From the NCBI RefSeq assembly GCF_008017805.1, contig NZ_VRTT01000034.1:1-64000 (forward strand): 64,000 nucleotides of DNA, read 5' to 3'. The translations under genes were made by a program, and so were the position numbers. The notes below the pieces were generated by a model. That model did not search any database. It was not told the DNA's origin and worked only from the letters and a program-made list of their open reading frames with translations. Shown piece by piece: positions 34,296-43,479 of the stretch (positions are counted from its first letter, which is position 1; every line of letters begins with the position of its first letter). The stretch is from Paenibacillus sp. N3.4. GTDB lineage: Bacteria > Bacillota > Bacilli > Paenibacillales > NBRC-103111.

Positions 34296-36143
34296 ATGAC
34301 TCGGGGTCTGCATTCTATTCATAATCGTTTATTTCTTTTGTTTATCTCTTGCATGCTTGTTCTCGTACTGCTTGTAAGCATCCTCTACTATCAGAAGACT
34401 ACAGAAATAATCCATAGCAAAATTAGTGATTTAGCGGAGAAAAATATTTCTCAAACCGTAGGGCTGTTTGACTTACTGCTGCAAGGCTATGATAGCGTCA
34501 GCAAGTCGTTGAACAGCAATTATGAGCTGCTCCGCTTGATTGAAGACCGTGAAGCGAACAAGGATCTAGCTCTTAGCATAATTAATGAACGCTCCATCAC
34601 AAACATGCTGGGTGCTGTGTATTATTCGCGGGATGACATCGTAGGTATTCATGTCATTACAAATGGGGGCAAAAACTATAACTACGAGCGCCGTTTCGCC
34701 GGTGTTTTCGATGCTAACTATTCATCGTCTGATTGGTACCAGAAGCTGTCCACTTCCTCCGGTGAAATGATATGGCTTGGCTTGTTCCAAGGCTCGGTCA
34801 TTAACCGTTTCCAGGAAGAGCAGCTTTTCGTCTTCGGACGCAAGCTATATGACTTAACGGACCACCGGATGATTGGGGTCATGCTGATAGAGGCAAATCC
34901 GCAGCCGATTCTCGCGGCACTTTCGAACGTAACGATAAGTCCAAACAGTCGAGTCTACATTGTGGACAAAGAAGATCGAATGATTGCTTCAACTGAAAAA
35001 GACAAAGTAAAACCGCCTTCCTTCAGCGGGCTTCCGCGTCCTCAGAACAGCGAGGTTATCGTTGATAACCGGACAGACCAACTCATCGTTGCCGCGAAAG
35101 CGAAGATGTCGGAATGGACCGTTCTCGGGTTAACCCCCAAAGGGGACATTAACGCCGAGGTTGTGAAAACCAGGGAGTACTTGTATGTCGTTATCGTCGT
35201 ACTTGTTATTTTGTCCACTGTGCTGGCTACCATCATTTCTCGCAACATTGCTTCACCGCTAAAGCTCCTCATTCGTGAGATGAAACAGGTCGAGATGGGG
35301 AACTTCAAGGGCTCTGTAACGGTCAAGTCGTTCGAAGAAATCAACTCGTTAGTCTCATCCTTCAACCGCATGGTGAATCGAATGGATGAATTGATTGAGC
35401 GGATAACGCTATCTTCCATCAGTGAGAAAAACGCAGAGCTGCAGGCGCTCCAATCCCAGGTTAATCCTCATTTTTTGTATAACACCCTAGATATGATTTA
35501 TTGGATGCTTGATGAACGGGAGAACGACCGGCTGGGCAGGGTTATATTGGCTTTATCTCATATGTTCCGCTACAGCAGTGATTGGGAAGAAGCTTCGAAG
35601 ACAACACTGAGACAAGAACTGGACCAGATGCGTCATTATATGACGATTATCGAAAGCAGGCTAGAGGGCAGGGTAAGCACGGAGATCGACATTGCGCCGG
35701 AATGGCTCGATGTGAGCTTGCCCAAGATGACGCTTCAGCCGATTATTGAGAATGCTGTTAAATATGGTCTGGAGCCGCTTAATCAGCACGGTAAGCTTCA
35801 TGTTTCCACAGAAGTAAGAGAGCAAGAACTGCTTATTGTGATCCAGGATAATGGTGTAGGGATAGACGCTGACACTCTGGAACAAATGCAGGCGATGTTG
35901 GCGGATGATTCGACCGCTATGATGCAGCAATCGAATTATACGGACGGTAAGTATAGTGCAAGTACTTCTACTCCAACGAATAGCTCTACATCCAAAAAAG
36001 CAAGAAGAGGAATTGGACTTACCAATGTTCATCGCCGTGTGGCTCTGATGTTCGGAGATGCTTATGGCCTCAGGGTGCATAGTAAACAAGGGGAAGGCAC
36101 AACGGTTATCATTGCGATGCCACTTCCTAGAAAAGGTGGATAA
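34296..36143 (+). CDS. YesM-type sensor histidine kinase (cluster 2)
   Basis: A 615-residue sensor. Membrane helices lie at about residues 10-30 and 289-312 around a dCache-like extracellular sensor, then HAMP (residues 313-365), the HisK_5 motif SQVNPHFLYNTLDMIYWML with His392, and an HATPase domain (PIIENAVKYGL, DNGVGID, GIGLTNVHRRV). The ATP lid carries an unusual Ser/Thr-rich insertion at about residues 540-570. AAGGAGG lies upstream. It is followed directly by its regulator; the two probably induce cluster 2 when the sugar is bound outside. Confidence 0.93.
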   Translation: MTRGLHSIHNRLFLLFISCMLVLVLLVSILYYQKTTEIIHSKISDLAEKNISQTVGLFDLLLQGYDSVSKSLNSNYELLRLIEDREANKDLALSIINERSITNMLGAVYYSRDDIVGIHVITNGGKNYNYERRFAGVFDANYSSSDWYQKLSTSSGEMIWLGLFQGSVINRFQEEQLFVFGRKLYDLTDHRMIGVMLIEANPQPILAALSNVTISPNSRVYIVDKEDRMIASTEKDKVKPPSFSGLPRPQNSEVIVDNRTDQLIVAAKAKMSEWTVLGLTPKGDINAEVVKTREYLYVVIVVLVILSTVLATIISRNIASPLKLLIREMKQVEMGNFKGSVTVKSFEEINSLVSSFNRMVNRMDELIERITLSSISEKNAELQALQSQVNPHFLYNTLDMIYWMLDERENDRLGRVILALSHMFRYSSDWEEASKTTLRQELDQMRHYMTIIESRLEGRVSTEIDIAPEWLDVSLPKMTLQPIIENAVKYGLEPLNQHGKLHVSTEVREQELLIVIQDNGVGIDADTLEQMQAMLADDSTAMMQQSNYTDGKYSASTSTPTNSSTSKKARRGIGLTNVHRRVALMFGDAYGLRVHSKQGEGTTVIIAMPLPRKGG

Positions 36144-36147
36144 AGTC

Positions 36148-37332
36148 ATGGATATTTTGATCGTTGATGATGAAACAGTTATTCGCGAAGGTATTCAGAG
36201 GACCCTGCAAAATAGGTTTCCCGAACACCACATTCATCTGGCGGCCAATGCGGAACAAGCTATCACTATGCTGCGCGGCCATCACATTCATATTGTGCTT
36301 ACTGATATTTTAATGCCGGGGATGACCGGACTTGAGCTCATGAACATGTCTAGGGGTCGCCATCCGCATGTAAAGTGGGTCGTCATATCCGCTTATTCGG
36401 AGTTCGTCTATGCACAAGAGGCCGTTCGGCTGGGAGCGAAAGATTATTTGCTTAAGCCCATTGGCAAGGAAGTTCTTGCCGAGATGATTGGTAAATTGAG
36501 TGAGGAAATCGCTCGCGAGACAGAGTTGACGGAAGAAACTGATCTGTTGAAAATGAATCGCAGATACTTGCAAGAGGCAGTATTCCAACGTTGGGCGCTA
36601 GGCCTGGACATCGGTCGTATTGACATGACGCCGTTCATGGAGCAGCATCCTTATTTCAATCTGATTATGGTGAAAATGGAAAGCGACAAAGTTGTTCATC
36701 TTGAGAATTTTATAATTGAGAACGTGCTTCAGGAGCTTATTAAACAATATGGCAAAGGATTTGTAACCGTGCATGATAGCAAGAGTCTATTAGGGCTGGT
36801 TACACTTTCTGAAAGTGGAAGCTTAACGCTGCTCATTGATGAACTGCGGAGCCATCTTGTTAAATATTTAAAGGTACCATTTCAAATCATGAGCACTGAG
36901 CGCATTGAACAGTTCCAGTCTGTGCCTTCCGAGGTTCAGCGAATGAGGCAAGCCGCCATCACACAGGTTTACGAGCATTACGCTAGCGGCAGTGACCGCT
37001 CTATCGAAGTCGCGCTGCAATATATCCGCACACACTATCACGCAGATTTGTCACTGGAGAAAGTGGCCGCTATCGTCTACTTGAATCCTGTCTATTTCAG
37101 CCAGCTTTTCAAGCAGAAGACGGGACAAGGATTCAAAGAATACGTCATCCATCTGCGGTTGGAGCAAGCTAAGCAACTGCTTATGAATCCCAAACTGAAG
37201 CTTGCAGAAGTTGCAGAACGCATTGGCTACCAAGACATGCGCCATTTCTCGCAAGTGTTTCGTAAGAAGTACGCCGTCACGCCTTCGGAATACCGTCAGG
37301 AGCAGCAGTTGAGCATCACGGATAAATGTTAG
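36148..37332 (+). CDS. YesN-type response regulator with AraC HTH (cluster 2)
   Basis: A 394-residue regulator: receiver at residues 1-120 (MDILIVDDETVIREG, phosphoacceptor in IVLTDILMPGMTG, KDYLLKPIG), a helical linker, and an AraC-type DNA-binding domain at residues 290-385 (SLEKVAAIVYLNPVYFSQLF, LAEVAERIGYQDMRHFSQVF). The ATG at 36148 has AAAGGTGG upstream and lies only four bases after the kinase stop. Expected target: the promoter at 30908. Confidence 0.93.
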   Translation: MDILIVDDETVIREGIQRTLQNRFPEHHIHLAANAEQAITMLRGHHIHIVLTDILMPGMTGLELMNMSRGRHPHVKWVVISAYSEFVYAQEAVRLGAKDYLLKPIGKEVLAEMIGKLSEEIARETELTEETDLLKMNRRYLQEAVFQRWALGLDIGRIDMTPFMEQHPYFNLIMVKMESDKVVHLENFIIENVLQELIKQYGKGFVTVHDSKSLLGLVTLSESGSLTLLIDELRSHLVKYLKVPFQIMSTERIEQFQSVPSEVQRMRQAAITQVYEHYASGSDRSIEVALQYIRTHYHADLSLEKVAAIVYLNPVYFSQLFKQKTGQGFKEYVIHLRLEQAKQLLMNPKLKLAEVAERIGYQDMRHFSQVFRKKYAVTPSEYRQEQQLSITDKC

Positions 37333-37378
37333 TCAGTTTTTTTGATAACCTTGTTTAAAACTAAATATAAGAAATTAC

Positions 37379-37410
37379 TTAAGAGGTCGCCTATTGGCGA
37401 CTCTTAGTCA
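37379..37410. terminator. Hairpin between convergent regulator and MFS genes
   Basis: TAAGAGGTCGCC and GGCGACTCTTAG pair around TATT with one bulge. T runs are weak on both sides; the convergent position suggests shared termination. Confidence 0.4.
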
Positions 37411-37429
37411 TACTAGAGAATCCCAAAAC

Positions 37430-38680
37430 CTAGCTCTCTACAGCCGTAGTTTGTTTCTTGTTTAGGGAGGGAAGCACGAGCCCAAAGTAGCAACCGGCAC
37501 CGAGCAAGCACACGCCAAGTGCGTAGTAAAGCATATTCACGGATAGCCAGGCAGGGAAAGCAATGGCGATGAGGCCTAACGCAGCAGAGTGGGCCATCAT
37601 CATAAGCGGATCCATCCAGGCCGTTACGCGGCCCATCTGGGTGGGGAGGACGATTTCCGGTATCCAACCGCCAATGACAACATTGACAGGGGCAAGCGCA
37701 CAGCCAATAAGCGCTACAAGCGTAAGGAACAGCCAAATGTGGCTAAGCGTGCCTAGCACCATGGTCAGAACGCCAACCAGCAGTAATCCGCTGATAAGTA
37801 TGTTCATCTTGCCGAACTGCTTTACTAATGTAGCAGCTAAGGCGCTGCCTATGAGGAAACCGATTCCTAAGCATATGGTTAACAAGGAGGCGTAGGTTTG
37901 GTAATGATCAGGGCTTAGCTTGTATTTCATCGTAAAGATAGGAAGCACAGCGAATCCGCCGTTGACGAAGCCGAGCACAACAAATCCACTAATCATTGCT
38001 TTCAGCAGCTTGTGTTCCTTGATATATCGTAGCCCTTCCCGAAAGTCGGTGAAGATTAGGCTGAAGTTGATGTCTTTTAGCTGGGTGCGACCATTCGGCA
38101 GCCGCACTTCTTGAGGAAATCGGCAAAGCGCCACAAGCGTCCCTGAGATGAGGAAGCTAACCCCATCGATGATGATGGCTGCTTCAATGCCCAGATACTG
38201 ATAAGCGGCTGCGCCGAGCCCCATCCCAAAGAGCATGAATAGACCCATTAGCGTCTGATTGAGGCCAGCGGCTTGCACATACTGATCAGGCTCCATGATG
38301 CCTTGTAGCAAACAAGACTCTGCAGGCGCAAAGAAGCGGGCTACCGCACTGCGCAAGAACAAAATAGCGAATGCGGCTATAAGCCAATTACTGTGAACGC
38401 TAAGCAAAAGCAATACAGTAAGACCTGCTCGAATCCAGTCGCTGTTCGCCGCGATTCGCTTGCGATCCAAGCGGTCGGCAATCACGCCGACGAATAAAAA
38501 AACCGCGAGCGTTGGCAGGGCGTACATAAGCTCGGCGATCGTCGCATAGAAGGGCTGCGAGCCGAAACGGTCAAGCAAGTAAAAAGCGAACGCCATGTTG
38601 CCAACAACGGTACCAAGCTGGGAGGCGAAGTTGGCGAGAAAAAGTCGGGTGAAAGAAGCGTTGCGAAATAAGCTCATCAT
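37430..38680 (-). CDS. MFS exporter (MefA/enterobactin-exporter-like)
   Basis: A 416-residue transporter with about 12 helices. The start MMSLFRNASFTRLFLANFASQLG and the loop motif GVIADRLDRKRIAANSD are typical of the MFS_3 macrolide/siderophore exporter group. The ATG at 38680 is nine bases after GGAG; an earlier ATG at 38710 overlaps the TetR gene. It is transcribed with the TetR gene just upstream (17-base gap), so drug-inducible efflux under TetR control is likely. Substrate unknown. Confidence 0.9.
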   Translation of the reverse strand: MMSLFRNASFTRLFLANFASQLGTVVGNMAFAFYLLDRFGSQPFYATIAELMYALPTLAVFLFVGVIADRLDRKRIAANSDWIRAGLTVLLLLSVHSNWLIAAFAILFLRSAVARFFAPAESCLLQGIMEPDQYVQAAGLNQTLMGLFMLFGMGLGAAAYQYLGIEAAIIIDGVSFLISGTLVALCRFPQEVRLPNGRTQLKDINFSLIFTDFREGLRYIKEHKLLKAMISGFVVLGFVNGGFAVLPIFTMKYKLSPDHYQTYASLLTICLGIGFLIGSALAATLVKQFGKMNILISGLLLVGVLTMVLGTLSHIWLFLTLVALIGCALAPVNVVIGGWIPEIVLPTQMGRVTAWMDPLMMMAHSAALGLIAIAFPAWLSVNMLYYALGVCLLGAGCYFGLVLPSLNKKQTTAVES

Positions 38681-38696
38681 AGGCACACACTCCGAT

Positions 38697-39320
38697 TTAT
38701 GGATGGACAACGCCCAACAGCTGTTTGCTGTAAGCGATTAGTGCATCGATTTGATTTTCCACTTCGGCTTGCTCATGACCTACGGCTAACGTATGCGTGA
38801 GAATACCGTCTAATTGGGCAGCGATAATTTTCGCAATAAGCGGCACCGATAGCGTTGGCTTGAACTCCCCTCGTTCAATTCCTTTCTCAATCAGAGTGGT
38901 GAAGATCCCGAAACCGCTGGCGTATCTGCCTGCTAGCTGTGCCTTTCGTTCTTCGCTGCGCCAACCTGAAATGAAATACTCGTACATGACTGAAGCCATG
39001 CTGCTGGAACTTTCCGCGAGATCCTCTTTTTGCTGATCCAATAAAGCAGCGACGGTCTCCCACATGCTGGATGATTGAGCAAGCTGATTTTCCACCTGCT
39101 TGGTATTGTCCGCATCCATTCTTTCAACAATGGCCGCGAAGATTTCTTCTTTCGATGAAAAATAAAGATAAATCCATCCACGGCTCATCTCCGCCTCTTC
39201 TACGAAATCCTTCATTGTTGCAGACTCATAGCCTTTACGGATAAATACACGCTCCGCTGCATCCAGCAACTGTCGTCTACGTTGTTCTTTATGCTCATCG
39301 GATACCTTTGGGGACATCAT
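38697..39320 (-). CDS. TetR-family transcriptional regulator
   Basis: A 207-residue repressor. The N-terminal helix-turn-helix (LLDAAERVFIRKGYESATMKDF, SRGWIYLYFSSKEEIF) is complete, followed by a ligand domain of the TetR_C type (ERGEFKPTLSVPLIAKIIAAQLDGIL). AGGAG precedes the tandem ATGs at 39320 and 39317. A long inverted repeat 24 bases upstream is its likely operator. It forms an operon with the MFS exporter. Confidence 0.91.
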   Translation of the reverse strand: MMSPKVSDEHKEQRRRQLLDAAERVFIRKGYESATMKDFVEEAEMSRGWIYLYFSSKEEIFAAIVERMDADNTKQVENQLAQSSSMWETVAALLDQQKEDLAESSSSMASVMYEYFISGWRSEERKAQLAGRYASGFGIFTTLIEKGIERGEFKPTLSVPLIAKIIAAQLDGILTHTLAVGHEQAEVENQIDALIAYSKQLLGVVHP

Positions 39321-39343
39321 CTTTCTCCTCTATATATGAATAT

Positions 39344-39387
39344 AAATGAATCATGTGTCATTTATTATACTGACACACGATTCATTT
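39344..39387. promoter_or_regulatory. TetR operator / promoter upstream of the TetR-MFS operon
   Basis: AAATGAATCATGTGTCA and TGACACACGATTCATTT are 17-base arms with one mismatch around TTTATTATAC. The spacer carries a TATAAT-like -10 on the minus strand, so bound repressor would cover the promoter. Confidence 0.75.
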
Positions 39388-39487
39388 TACAACTGATTTT
39401 GGAAAAAAAGGCGAGTGTGTTAAAATAAAAGTTATTCAGCAAATTTCAACAAAAAATAAATATTCCATTTTAACGGAGGCAGGCACA

Positions 39488-39700
39488 GTGGCATTCCATA
39501 TCAAGCTGAAAGAGCTGCGGCAGCAGCAAAACCTTACTCTCCGTAAGCTCGGTGAGAAAGCTGGAGTCAGTTATTCCATTTTAAACTCGATCGAGAATGG
39601 TCGAATTACGCCGTCGGAAGATGTCGTTATAGCGCTATCCATCGCACTAAAAGTTGCGGACAGGGAAGAGCTGCTAGCCTTAGTAAGAAATCCCTCTTAG
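39488..39700 (+). CDS. Small XRE-family HTH protein
   Basis: A 70-residue Cro/C1-type helix-turn-helix protein that is little more than the DNA-binding domain (LKELRQQQNLTLRKLGEKAG, SYSILNSIENGRITPSEDVV). The start is a GTG with GGAGG eight bases upstream. It shares the intergenic region with the divergent TetR gene. Target unknown. Confidence 0.82.
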   Translation: MAFHIKLKELRQQQNLTLRKLGEKAGVSYSILNSIENGRITPSEDVVIALSIALKVADREELLALVRNPS

Positions 39701-39875
39701 GATAAATTGCATTACCGTTTATTGTGTGGTAAAGTAATAATAGTTCTTAAAGATTTAACCTGAATTGCGTATTGCAAAGGGTTGTCATTTAAGTGATGAA
39801 ACCTTTTCCAATGTGTAATTTTTTTGTTCGAAACAAGAAAAAAGACATGTTAATAAAACTTTGGAGGTATTACCC
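39701..39875 (+). promoter_or_regulatory. Long 5' leader of the cold shock gene
   Basis: About 150 AT-rich bases precede the cold shock gene with no other gene. Cold shock mRNAs commonly carry such a leader, which refolds at low temperature. No specific structure was assigned. Confidence 0.4.
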
Positions 39876-40076
39876 ATGGCAGTAGGAACAGTTAAATGGT
39901 TTAACGCAGAAAAAGGATTTGGATTTATCGAAGTTGAAGGTGGAAACGATGTATTCGTACATTTCTCCGCAATCACTGGCGAAGGTTTCAAATCTTTGGA
40001 CGAAGGCCAACGCGTTGAGTTCAACGTAGTTCAAGGCAACCGCGGACCACAAGCTGAGAACGTTGTAAAACTGTAA
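39876..40076 (+). CDS. Cold shock protein (CspA/CspB family)
   Basis: A 66-residue single cold shock domain. RNP1 (KGFGFIEV) and RNP2 (VFVHFSAI) are intact, and it begins with the family start [16 protein letters not shown]. It binds single-stranded RNA/DNA as an RNA chaperone. The ATG at 39876 has GGAGG eight bases upstream. It has a long leader and a strong terminator. Confidence 0.96.
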   Translation: MAVGTVKWFNAEKGFGFIEVEGGNDVFVHFSAITGEGFKSLDEGQRVEFNVVQGNRGPQAENVVKL

Positions 40077-40104
40077 GCTTCAGCTTGCACATATAGCATT
40101 CTCG

Positions 40105-40147
40105 AAGAACGACCCTCAACTTAGGTTAAGGGTCGTTCTTTTTTGCG
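40105..40147. terminator. Terminator between cold shock and heme monooxygenase genes
   Basis: AAGAACGACCCT and AGGGTCGTTCTT form a perfect 12-bp stem ending in T6 on the plus strand; the convergent gene at 40153 may use the other direction. Confidence 0.9.
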
Positions 40148-40152
40148 TTTAT

Positions 40153-40476
40153 TTAACCCGGATAAGGGTTTTTTACTGCCTTAACTGTGTAAGTGTCGTT
40201 TTTGGAAGAGAGGACGAAATCCGGTTTGCCGTGTTTGCGTTCTTGACGATGACCCTCCAGATGAGGCTCGCTCAGCTCCCATTGTTTCCATAATCTTTCG
40301 TTTTCCCAACGAATCATCACGATAATTTCTTCCTCGCCTTTGCGGGCTTGCTTGACCATAACGCTTAGATCGACGAACCCTTCCGCTTTCTCGACGGCTG
40401 CTTCTGCTGTGAACCGTTGGACCACCTGATCTGAAAAGCCTTCTTTCACAACAATAGATAACATTTCTATTAGCAT
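40153..40476 (-). CDS. Heme-degrading monooxygenase-like protein (HmoA/IsdG fold)
   Basis: A 107-residue ABM-fold protein. EGFVDLSVMVKQ, the tryptophan-rich IVMIRWENERLWKQWELSEPH and the end KPDFVLSSKNDTYTVKAVK match the HmoA/HmoB/IsdG heme-degrading family, which opens heme to release iron. A Fur box lies 46 bases upstream of the start, supporting an iron role. The ATG at 40476 follows AAAGGAG; a TTG one codon earlier is an alternative. It is divergent from the CNB-SLC13 gene. Confidence 0.82.
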   Translation of the reverse strand: MLIEMLSIVVKEGFSDQVVQRFTAEAAVEKAEGFVDLSVMVKQARKGEEEIIVMIRWENERLWKQWELSEPHLEGHRQERKHGKPDFVLSSKNDTYTVKAVKNPYPG

Positions 40477-40521
40477 CAAGGATAAGACTCCTTTCTTGAA
40501 TAAACATAATTCTCATTCTAT

Positions 40522-40536
40522 TGATATTCATTCTCA
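40522..40536. promoter_or_regulatory. Fur box upstream of the heme monooxygenase-like gene
   Basis: TGATATTCATTCTCA matches TGATAATNATTATCA at 13 of 15 positions and lies in the divergent promoter region. Confidence 0.7.
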
Positions 40537-40651
40537 CTGTCAATTTCATCTCCAATTTGAATTTGTTGGAATGGTGGTTTACAAAAGCATTTATTCGAAG
40601 GTAGAGTATTCATATGAGGAAAGTGAGAACGTCAAGGAGAGTCGGGTACAC

Positions 40652-43279
40652 GTGGCAATCAAGGATATCGAAATGTTCAAAGGATTTTCTAACTTGGAAT
40701 TAGCCAAGCTTTTAGGCAAATTAGAAAAAATAGAGATGCCTGTCGGATCTTCCTTGTTCGAGCAAGGAGAGTTCGGGGACAGCATGTATCTGATCAAAAC
40801 CGGGAAAATTGAATTATTTTCTAAGACTCAAGAAGGAACTCATCAGTCGCTTGCCTTTTTATATGAAGGGGATACGTTGGGTGAGATGGCGTTGTTAACG
40901 GACGAGCCCCGCTCGGCCACGGCTGTTGCGGCTGTTGATAGCGTTTTATATCATATTGATCGAGAAACATTTGATCGCTTGATCGTGGAGCAGGGGCAGA
41001 TTTCCGCGTATTTTATTCGGCTTCTCTCCCAACGGTTAGTCATGACGAATGAACGATTGCAAGCATCCAAGGAAGCGAAAGCGCATTGGCTGGAGAAGGA
41101 ATTGGAACAACTGCCGAAGCCGTTGGTAAAGTTCCTGTTTTGGCTTGCTTGTTTGCCGCGAGTGAATGACGCATTAATTACCTATGCGTTTCAATTTGAT
41201 TTTGATGAGAACGTGAAAGCTTACCCTATTCTGCAACAGTTCATACATATAGATGACACTAAAGCGCCATGGCTGCAGTTACGAGCCGAGTTTGCACAGG
41301 AGCTTCGAAACATCTTTCCAAGGCACTATGCATACGTGGATCAACAGGCATGGGCAGAAGAGGCCGCAGCCTTCTATGAGGCGCAAGAAGAATGGTCATC
41401 TGTGGTGGATATTTATGCATCCCGAGGCGAGTGGGGGAGGGTGCTTGACGTGGTGGAGCGCGCAGAAGGCGCTCTACCGGAGTCTGATCCGCGGCTGCAA
41501 GAGATCGGCCATGCGCTTCGGCGCTGTCCGGAGGCGCTGCTGGTTGAAAGCTATGAGATTTTGATGTTCTATGTCCGCTACTGTGTGGAACACGCACCGG
41601 AAGCGGGCTTGTCGGTTATCGAGGCTACGCTGGATAAGCAAGGGGCCGTCTATGCTGCGCAGCAGCTCGTCACCATCTACGAGTGGGGAGCCGATCTGTG
41701 CCACAAGCTCGAGCGTAAGCAGCTGGCTCTGGAATATTTGCAGCTGGCGGAAGCAACCGCGTTGTCGCAATCGGGGTCTTCACAGCCGCAGCGCAGCGAA
41801 GAGCGAATCTATGGTCTGGCCAAGCAGATGCTGGCCAGACGCAAGAGCCAGCTCCTCGCCGAGAAGGCGGGAAGGCTTGGGCAGCGCAGCCGCTTGCTTG
41901 GCTTCGCGGCGGTCATTCTTGCCGTGCTGTCCATGCTCGGCTTTCACTATGTCGAGCCAGTCGCCGGCTTGTCGCGGCACGGCATGGACTTCATCGGGAT
42001 CGGCCTCGCGGCCGTGATCCTGTGGATCGTCAACATCATGCCCGACTACATTGTCGCGCTGGGCATGGTCATGCTCTGGGTGCTCGGCGGATTAGTCGAG
42101 CCGCAGGTTGCTTTGTCGGGCTTCGCCTCCCCGACCTGGCTGTACATGATCTTCATCATGGCAATGAGCGCTGTCATTACGAAATCCGGCTTTCTCTATC
42201 GCTTCTCGCTGCATGCGTTGAAACGGTTCCCCTCTCATTATCGGGGACAACTCTGGGGCATCGTGGCCGGCGGGATCATCCTGAATCCGATGATTCCCTC
42301 CTCTTCAGCCAAAGTATCGCTTGGCGTTCCGATTGCTCAAACGCTATCCGAATCGATGGGATTCGGGGCACGCAGTCATGGAGCGGCAGGGCTAGGGTTA
42401 GCAGCTATGATTTTTTATGGGTTTACGGCACCGTTCGTACTGACAGGCTCTTACACGAATGTACTGGCATACGGTCTTGTTGCTTTATCAGCACCGATTT
42501 CATGGGTACAGTGGTTTTTTTACGCACTACCAGGATTTCTTATATTTAGCGGTGTTCTGCTAGCTATCCTATTTATGATGTTCCGAAATACATCGGCAGC
42601 CAAGCCGATTTCCAGTGAAGTGTTGAACGAGCAGCTTCGTTTGCTCGGGCCATTATCGCGTGAAGAGCGTATTGCTGTGTCAACCGTGCTGGGCTGCATA
42701 ATCATGATGGTGCTTCAGCCCTTGCACGGTATCGATAGCGCGTGGATCATGCTCGTTGGTTTTGCCGTGCTTGTTATTAGCGGCGTGTTGGATCGGCCTA
42801 CGATGGCCAGTGGCATCGATTGGACGTTTTTGCTCTTTCTGGGTGTGGCCTTTAGTTTCTCGGCAGCCACCAATGAGCTCGGTCTTGTTGAGGCATTATC
42901 CGCCTTTCTTGGTGAACATATGGGTATCTTCATTTCGTCACCTTATTATTTCCTGGCAGCGGTTATTGTGCTGTCGTTCGTGGTGACGCTCATCGTCAGA
43001 GATGACCCGGCAGTTATCTTACTCGTAACGGCTCTGCTCCCACTCGCGCAGAAGGTTGGCATTCATCCATGGATCCTTGTCTTCGTGGTGCTGTTATCCA
43101 CTGATCCCTTCTTCTTCGCTTATCAATCGCCGACTTACCTGACAGCTTACTATAGCTCGGAAGGGAAATCCTTTAGTCATAGGCAAGGCCAGAAGATTGC
43201 GCTTGGCTACGGCTTAGCCGTTTTACTTCTGGCGATTGTTTGTGTCCCCTATTGGAAATGGCTGGGCTTAATTCAGTAA
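40652..43279 (+). CDS. Cyclic-nucleotide-binding-domain / SLC13-type anion transporter fusion
   Basis: A roughly 875-residue fusion. Residues 1-125 form a cyclic nucleotide-binding fold (MFKGFSNLELAKLLGKLE, LFEQGEFGDSMYLIKTGKIELF, the phosphate-cassette-like GEMALLTDEPRSATAVA). Residues 140-420 are a helical region with repeat-like segments. From about residue 425 to the end lie around 12 membrane helices of a divalent anion:Na+ symporter (SLC13/DASS) type, with NIMPDYIVALGMVMLW, NPMIPSSSAKVSLGVPIAQ and the mirrored RDDPAVILLVTALLPLAQKVG. The GTG at 40652 follows AAGGAG by 12 bases; the frame is open further upstream. It probably carries a dicarboxylate or similar anion under control of a bound nucleotide or another small ligand. 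Confidence 0.87.
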   Translation: MAIKDIEMFKGFSNLELAKLLGKLEKIEMPVGSSLFEQGEFGDSMYLIKTGKIELFSKTQEGTHQSLAFLYEGDTLGEMALLTDEPRSATAVAAVDSVLYHIDRETFDRLIVEQGQISAYFIRLLSQRLVMTNERLQASKEAKAHWLEKELEQLPKPLVKFLFWLACLPRVNDALITYAFQFDFDENVKAYPILQQFIHIDDTKAPWLQLRAEFAQELRNIFPRHYAYVDQQAWAEEAAAFYEAQEEWSSVVDIYASRGEWGRVLDVVERAEGALPESDPRLQEIGHALRRCPEALLVESYEILMFYVRYCVEHAPEAGLSVIEATLDKQGAVYAAQQLVTIYEWGADLCHKLERKQLALEYLQLAEATALSQSGSSQPQRSEERIYGLAKQMLARRKSQLLAEKAGRLGQRSRLLGFAAVILAVLSMLGFHYVEPVAGLSRHGMDFIGIGLAAVILWIVNIMPDYIVALGMVMLWVLGGLVEPQVALSGFASPTWLYMIFIMAMSAVITKSGFLYRFSLHALKRFPSHYRGQLWGIVAGGIILNPMIPSSSAKVSLGVPIAQTLSESMGFGARSHGAAGLGLAAMIFYGFTAPFVLTGSYTNVLAYGLVALSAPISWVQWFFYALPGFLIFSGVLLAILFMMFRNTSAAKPISSEVLNEQLRLLGPLSREERIAVSTVLGCIIMMVLQPLHGIDSAWIMLVGFAVLVISGVLDRPTMASGIDWTFLLFLGVAFSFSAATNELGLVEALSAFLGEHMGIFISSPYYFLAAVIVLSFVVTLIVRDDPAVILLVTALLPLAQKVGIHPWILVFVVLLSTDPFFFAYQSPTYLTAYYSSEGKSFSHRQGQKIALGYGLAVLLLAIVCVPYWKWLGLIQ

Positions 43280-43479
43280 GCTAAAATCAGCAGATGACTT
43301 ATGAAAAATATGAGCTTTGATGTGCTTACGGAGTCAGCACATAGGTGAGGCCACTGAAAAATCGCTTTTAATAAAGTGGAAAAAAGTAAAAGGCTCTCCT
43401 TTCAGAATCCATGCTTGAACTTTAAACAATCGGGTACGAATGGCACCCTGTGAATTAAGACCCGCCCGTCTGGACATAA

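Noticed and set aside
41253..42017. Several out-of-frame ORFs inside the CNB-SLC13 gene
   Set aside because: They lie in its high-GC central section and have no motifs; the main frame continues unbroken through them.
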